This document shows, piece by piece, positions 14,884 through 18,325 of a stretch of DNA of 18,325 bases. A program made the translations under genes and the position numbers. The stretch is from assembly GCA_035318985.1 (NCBI GenBank), contig DATHDP010000116.1, positions 1-18,325 of the forward strand. The letters run 5' to 3'. The notes beneath the pieces were generated by a model. The model searched no databases, had not been told where the DNA came from, and was given only the letters and a program-made list of their open reading frames with translations. The DNA comes from VBAS01 sp035318985 (GTDB taxonomy: Bacteria > Bacteroidota > Bacteroidia > Chitinophagales > Chitinophagaceae). Position 1 is the stretch's first letter, and each line of letters begins with the position of its first letter.

Positions 14884-17604
14884 ATGATGCTACTGCACAA
14901 ATTTAGATCAAAATACCTTTTTGCCGGCCTGCTGACTGCAATCTTCTTTACACAAACGTGGAAAAGTAGCGCTAATTATAGTTATCATCAAAATTTTTAC
15001 ACGGCATTAACAGCTCAGCAGGATACAGTACCGCAAAAAACGAAGGATAGCCTTGTAAAAAGACCTTCAACAAGTATTAATGATACTTTAAAAAATGATT
15101 CGCTATCAAAAGATGCACTGGCTGATACTTCTATAAACAGGATCGATACATTCGATCTGAAACTTTCAAAGGATTCCCTTGATGCCCCTGTCAATTATGA
15201 AGCTGAAGATTCTGTTGTGATCCTTGTTAAAGATAAAAAAGTGATACTTTATGGAAAGGCAAAAACAGTTTACAAAGACATTGAACTAACGGCGCCGAAA
15301 ATGGAGCTTGACCAGGAAACACAAATTCTAACTGCTGTAAAAAGTGTTGATAGTACTGGTGAACTTATCGACAGGGCACATTTTACACAAGCCGATAACA
15401 AATTTCAGAGTGATACGATCAGGTATAATTTTAAAACGCAAAAAGGGCTTACGAAGAATACCTATACAATACAGGGTGAGATGGTAATGATAGCCCAGGA
15501 TGCCAAACGAATTGGCGATGTAGTTTATTCAAGAAAAGGAACCATCAGTACCTGCAATCTTGATGATCCGCATTTTGGCTTTCGATATGATAAAATAAAA
15601 GTTGTAAACAATAAAGTTGCGATAACGGGTCCTATACACCCCGAGTTCGAAGGTGTACCTATTCCTATTTATTTGCCGTTTGGATTTTTTCCAATGAACA
15701 AAGGAAGACATTCAGGCATACTTGCACCAAGCTTTACGGCAAATGAAGATTTTGGTTTAGGGCTTGAAGGGTTGGGTTATTATAAAGTATTAAGTCCATA
15801 TTTCGATGTCACGACACGAGCCAATATTTATTCGTATGGAGGATGGACATTTAATGTAGTTCCAACGTATCGAAAAAGATATCGCTACCAGGGTAATATG
15901 AATTTCAGTATTCAAAATACCAAATACAATTTTAAAGGTGACCCGGATTATTTGGTAAACAAGAGTTATCAGATCCTGTGGAGCCATTCTTCCGATAGTC
16001 GTGCAAGACCAGGTACATCTTTTTCAGCAAATGTAAATGCCGGTTCCACTACTTATAATCAGTATGTTCCTAATAATGTGAATAAGAATTTTCAAAATCA
16101 GTTAGGCTCATCTATTACTTATTCAAAAACATTTAAAAGCTCCAACTTAATTGTTAGTGCAAATCATAATCAGAATAACCAGCTTCACCTGATCAATTTA
16201 AATTTACCGGATATCAGTTATACGGTAAACACTATTTATCCGTTTCAAAGAAAGGAATTTGCCACACCAAAATGGTATGATAAAGTAGGGATCGCTTATA
16301 ATGGAAACGTAAGAAGCCAGGTTTCATTTTATGATACTGCATTTCATTTCGGCGATCTTATAGATACGTTGCAATGGGGTGGCAAACATAGTTTCCCGCT
16401 TAGTCTTTCCTTACCACCTATACTTGGCGGAAAAGTTCTTGTAGCTCCATCGATATCTTATGAAAATACATGGATAGCACAAAAGTTCAGGAGAAGCTGG
16501 AACTCTACATTGTCAAAAGTTGATACTACAATAACCAAAGGATTTTATATAGATCATAGAACAGCTTTCAGTCTTGGTCTTAACACGGCTTTATATGGTA
16601 CTTTTAATTTTAAAGGAGCAAAGGGAACTTCGATAAGGCATGTTGTTCGCCCTCAAATGAGTTTTAGTTATTCCCCATCATTGTCAAAATCGCATTGGTA
16701 CAAAACCCAGGTTGACACTACGGGCAGAGTAGAACCATTTTCAGAATTTGAAGGAAGTATGTTTGGCTTTTATGGACCGGACGATTTTGGTGGAATAAGT
16801 TTTGGAGTGGATAATAACCTGGAGATGAAAACACGATCCAAAAAAGACACAACCATTGAAAAGAAAAAGATCCGCTTGCTTGATGGATTTGGGTTTAATG
16901 GCAGTTATAATTTTCTCATAGATTCATTTCAACTTACCAATATTAATTTTTACCTGCGAAGTACACTTTTTGATAAGATTAATATTACAGCCAGCACAAT
17001 ATTGAATCCTTACCAGGCTGATTCAAACGGGAGGCCTATAAATAAATATGCATGGCAGGGAGATAAATTTAAATTAGGAAGATTTACAAGTGGCAGTCTT
17101 TCCATGTCAACAGATTTTCAAAGCAAACCAAGGGATGAGAAAAAGGAACAGGAACGAAAGCAAGTGGAACAAAACTTATTGAATGATCCATTACTGGCGA
17201 CCGATGCGCAGAGCCAAATGGATTATATGCGACGCAATCCATCCGATTTTGTTGATTTTAATATCCCATGGCGTATAAACCTGGGGCTTAGTGTTTACTA
17301 TACCGAAAGACGAAAAGCAGACTACAGTGGATTTGAAAAAGAATTCAGCAGCAACTTAACCTTTAGCGGCAGTTTTTCGTTGACACCAAAATGGAATTTT
17401 GCGATGAATGGATACTATGATTTCATTACAAATGACCTCCAGACGTTTACAATGAGCATTAACAGAGAAATGCATTGCTGGCAACTATCAATTAATGTGA
17501 CACCGGTAGGACCATACCGTATGTTTAGTTTTTCAATAAGTCCTAAGTCGGGAATGCTGCAGGACCTCAAGGTCAATCGTACAAGATATTTCACCAGTGA
17601 TTAA
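14884..17604 (+). CDS. lptD: LPS-assembly outer-membrane protein LptD (OstA/Imp), Bacteroidota form
   Basis: LptD takes LPS from the periplasmic bridge and inserts it into the outer leaflet. The preferred start is the ATG at 14884 (906 residues). An in-frame TTG at 14869 would add five residues and coincides with the candidate -7 element. A hydrophobic signal segment (about 10-22) is followed by a Ser/Thr/Asp-rich linker (about 45-105) with repeats of the type KDSL, NDTL and NDSL. The N-terminal jellyroll is at about 108-220, with VKDKKVILYGKAKTVYKDIE and TAPKMELD. Then comes the start of the barrel domain with VPIPIYLPFGFFPMNKGRHS, a hallmark of LptD. The rest is a large beta-barrel ending with the HCWQLSINV strand and a final segment around MLQDLKVNRTRYF. 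Only two cysteines occur, Cys224 and Cys865. The E. coli protein has 784 residues, so this is the longer Bacteroidota type. The gene ends by overlapping the convergent plsC stop. Confidence 0.93.
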   Translation: MMLLHKFRSKYLFAGLLTAIFFTQTWKSSANYSYHQNFYTALTAQQDTVPQKTKDSLVKRPSTSINDTLKNDSLSKDALADTSINRIDTFDLKLSKDSLDAPVNYEAEDSVVILVKDKKVILYGKAKTVYKDIELTAPKMELDQETQILTAVKSVDSTGELIDRAHFTQADNKFQSDTIRYNFKTQKGLTKNTYTIQGEMVMIAQDAKRIGDVVYSRKGTISTCNLDDPHFGFRYDKIKVVNNKVAITGPIHPEFEGVPIPIYLPFGFFPMNKGRHSGILAPSFTANEDFGLGLEGLGYYKVLSPYFDVTTRANIYSYGGWTFNVVPTYRKRYRYQGNMNFSIQNTKYNFKGDPDYLVNKSYQILWSHSSDSRARPGTSFSANVNAGSTTYNQYVPNNVNKNFQNQLGSSITYSKTFKSSNLIVSANHNQNNQLHLINLNLPDISYTVNTIYPFQRKEFATPKWYDKVGIAYNGNVRSQVSFYDTAFHFGDLIDTLQWGGKHSFPLSLSLPPILGGKVLVAPSISYENTWIAQKFRRSWNSTLSKVDTTITKGFYIDHRTAFSLGLNTALYGTFNFKGAKGTSIRHVVRPQMSFSYSPSLSKSHWYKTQVDTTGRVEPFSEFEGSMFGFYGPDDFGGISFGVDNNLEMKTRSKKDTTIEKKKIRLLDGFGFNGSYNFLIDSFQLTNINFYLRSTLFDKINITASTILNPYQADSNGRPINKYAWQGDKFKLGRFTSGSLSMSTDFQSKPRDEKKEQERKQVEQNLLNDPLLATDAQSQMDYMRRNPSDFVDFNIPWRINLGLSVYYTERRKADYSGFEKEFSSNLTFSGSFSLTPKWNFAMNGYYDFITNDLQTFTMSINREMHCWQLSINVTPVGPYRMFSFSISPKSGMLQDLKVNRTRYFTSD

Positions 17605-18320
17605 TGCAGGTTGTTTGCGTAATGATCTTTCATTATTGCAAATACTTTTTCTTTTAGGTCTGAATAGGATCCATTTTTATCTACGGGAACCGCGGGCAAG
17701 AAATGTATTTCTAATTTATGTGGCCAGAAATAAAAAGGTTTACCCATCGGTAAAACTTTTTTTGTATTGAACATGATGGCAGGAATAATGGAGCAGCCAG
17801 TATCCGCACTTAGCTTAAATGCACCGTCATGAAATTTTTTTAATGGCTCTGCAGTTCTGTTTCTTGTGCCTTCCGGGTAAATGCTCATGTGCATCCCTTT
17901 TCTAAGTACTTCTTTCATTTTTTCAAAACTTCTCCCTCTGCTCGTTTCACTTTTCCTGTCAACCAATACAGAACCTTTCATATAAAAAAAACCAAACAAG
18001 GGAATTTTTGCAAAACTGTTTTTAGCGATCGTTTTATTTGGTCCGGGAATATAAGGGCAGGAGAGTGGAACATCCATCAATGAATTATGATTGCAGGTAA
18101 CAATATATGTTTCGCCGGGGATAAAGTTTTTTTTGCCCTTTACTTTTATAGGGCAACCAACAAGAGTTAACCACACATTCATCCATATCCTTGCGATCTT
18201 TATAAAAATATCCTGTCCCTTTGGATCAGGAATCAGCCAACATACCATTGATGGAATAAAAATGATAAGAAATGTAATTAGAAAAGTGATAAGTGCCCAT
18301 AGAGCAAATACACGACCCAT
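17601..18320 (-). CDS. plsC: 1-acyl-sn-glycerol-3-phosphate acyltransferase (PlsC family)
   Basis: This enzyme transfers a second acyl chain to lysophosphatidic acid to make phosphatidic acid at the inner membrane. The 239-residue product begins with one or two hydrophobic segments (about 5-30). The catalytic NHxxxxD motif is at residues 77-83 (NHNSLMD). Block II is GSVLVDR (116-122), block III is YPEGTRNR (148-155), and block IV is IIPAIM (168-173). Length is normal for the family. The start ATG is 6 bp from the window edge, and the bases beyond it show no stop, so a slightly longer N-terminus cannot be excluded. An acyltransferase acting on ornithine lipids or other lysolipids is an alternative, since members of this family share these motifs. 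It converges on lptD with overlapping stop codons. Confidence 0.9.
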   Translation of the reverse strand: MGRVFALWALITFLITFLIIFIPSMVCWLIPDPKGQDIFIKIARIWMNVWLTLVGCPIKVKGKKNFIPGETYIVTCNHNSLMDVPLSCPYIPGPNKTIAKNSFAKIPLFGFFYMKGSVLVDRKSETSRGRSFEKMKEVLRKGMHMSIYPEGTRNRTAEPLKKFHDGAFKLSADTGCSIIPAIMFNTKKVLPMGKPFYFWPHKLEIHFLPAVPVDKNGSYSDLKEKVFAIMKDHYANNLH

Positions 18321-18325
18321 TATTT

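Overview
The window looks like the chromosome of a Bacteroidota bacterium, most likely of the family Chitinophagaceae or close to it. The evidence is an AT-rich sequence without Shine-Dalgarno motifs, a SusC/SusD outer-membrane pair, Bacteroidota-type LptD and OstA-like proteins, a single MCE protein with no transporter genes beside it, a -7 element of the TAnnTTTG type, and 'YAQ'-style signal-peptide ends. The family assignment is inference. No rRNA, tRNA, CRISPR array, insertion sequence or phage gene was seen.

Left part (1-4521): the 5' part of ychF (ribosome-associated ATPase) runs leftward off the edge. It is divergent from a membrane protein in which SpmA and SpmB are fused. That gene converges on a secreted protein joining a calcineurin-like phosphoesterase to a PQQ-type beta-propeller.

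Middle (4558-11045): a strong terminator closes a leftward susC-susD operon (TonB-dependent transporter plus surface lipoprotein), with no sugar-cleaving enzyme or sigma/anti-sigma regulator beside it. Upstream lie a doubtful 100-codon secreted ORF, a second terminator, and a small outer-membrane beta-barrel protein. Degenerate 7-bp tandem repeats lie 5' of the SpmA-SpmB gene and 5' of the small barrel gene.

Right part (11082-18320): an envelope-building cluster. An N-acetylmuramoyl-L-alanine amidase, an MCE/MlaD-like protein and a long OstA/LptA-like protein run leftward, the last two overlapping by ATGA. lptD runs rightward from the amidase's 5' side and converges, with overlapping stop codons, on a plsC-type acyltransferase. 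Together these genes cover phospholipid synthesis, lipid and LPS movement across the periplasm, LPS insertion and peptidoglycan remodelling.

No wholly new system is evident. The observations most worth following are the 29-residue repeat in the OstA-like protein and its coupling to the MCE gene, the two-cysteine LptD, the phosphoesterase-propeller fusion beside an enzyme-less SusCD pair, and the two heptamer arrays.
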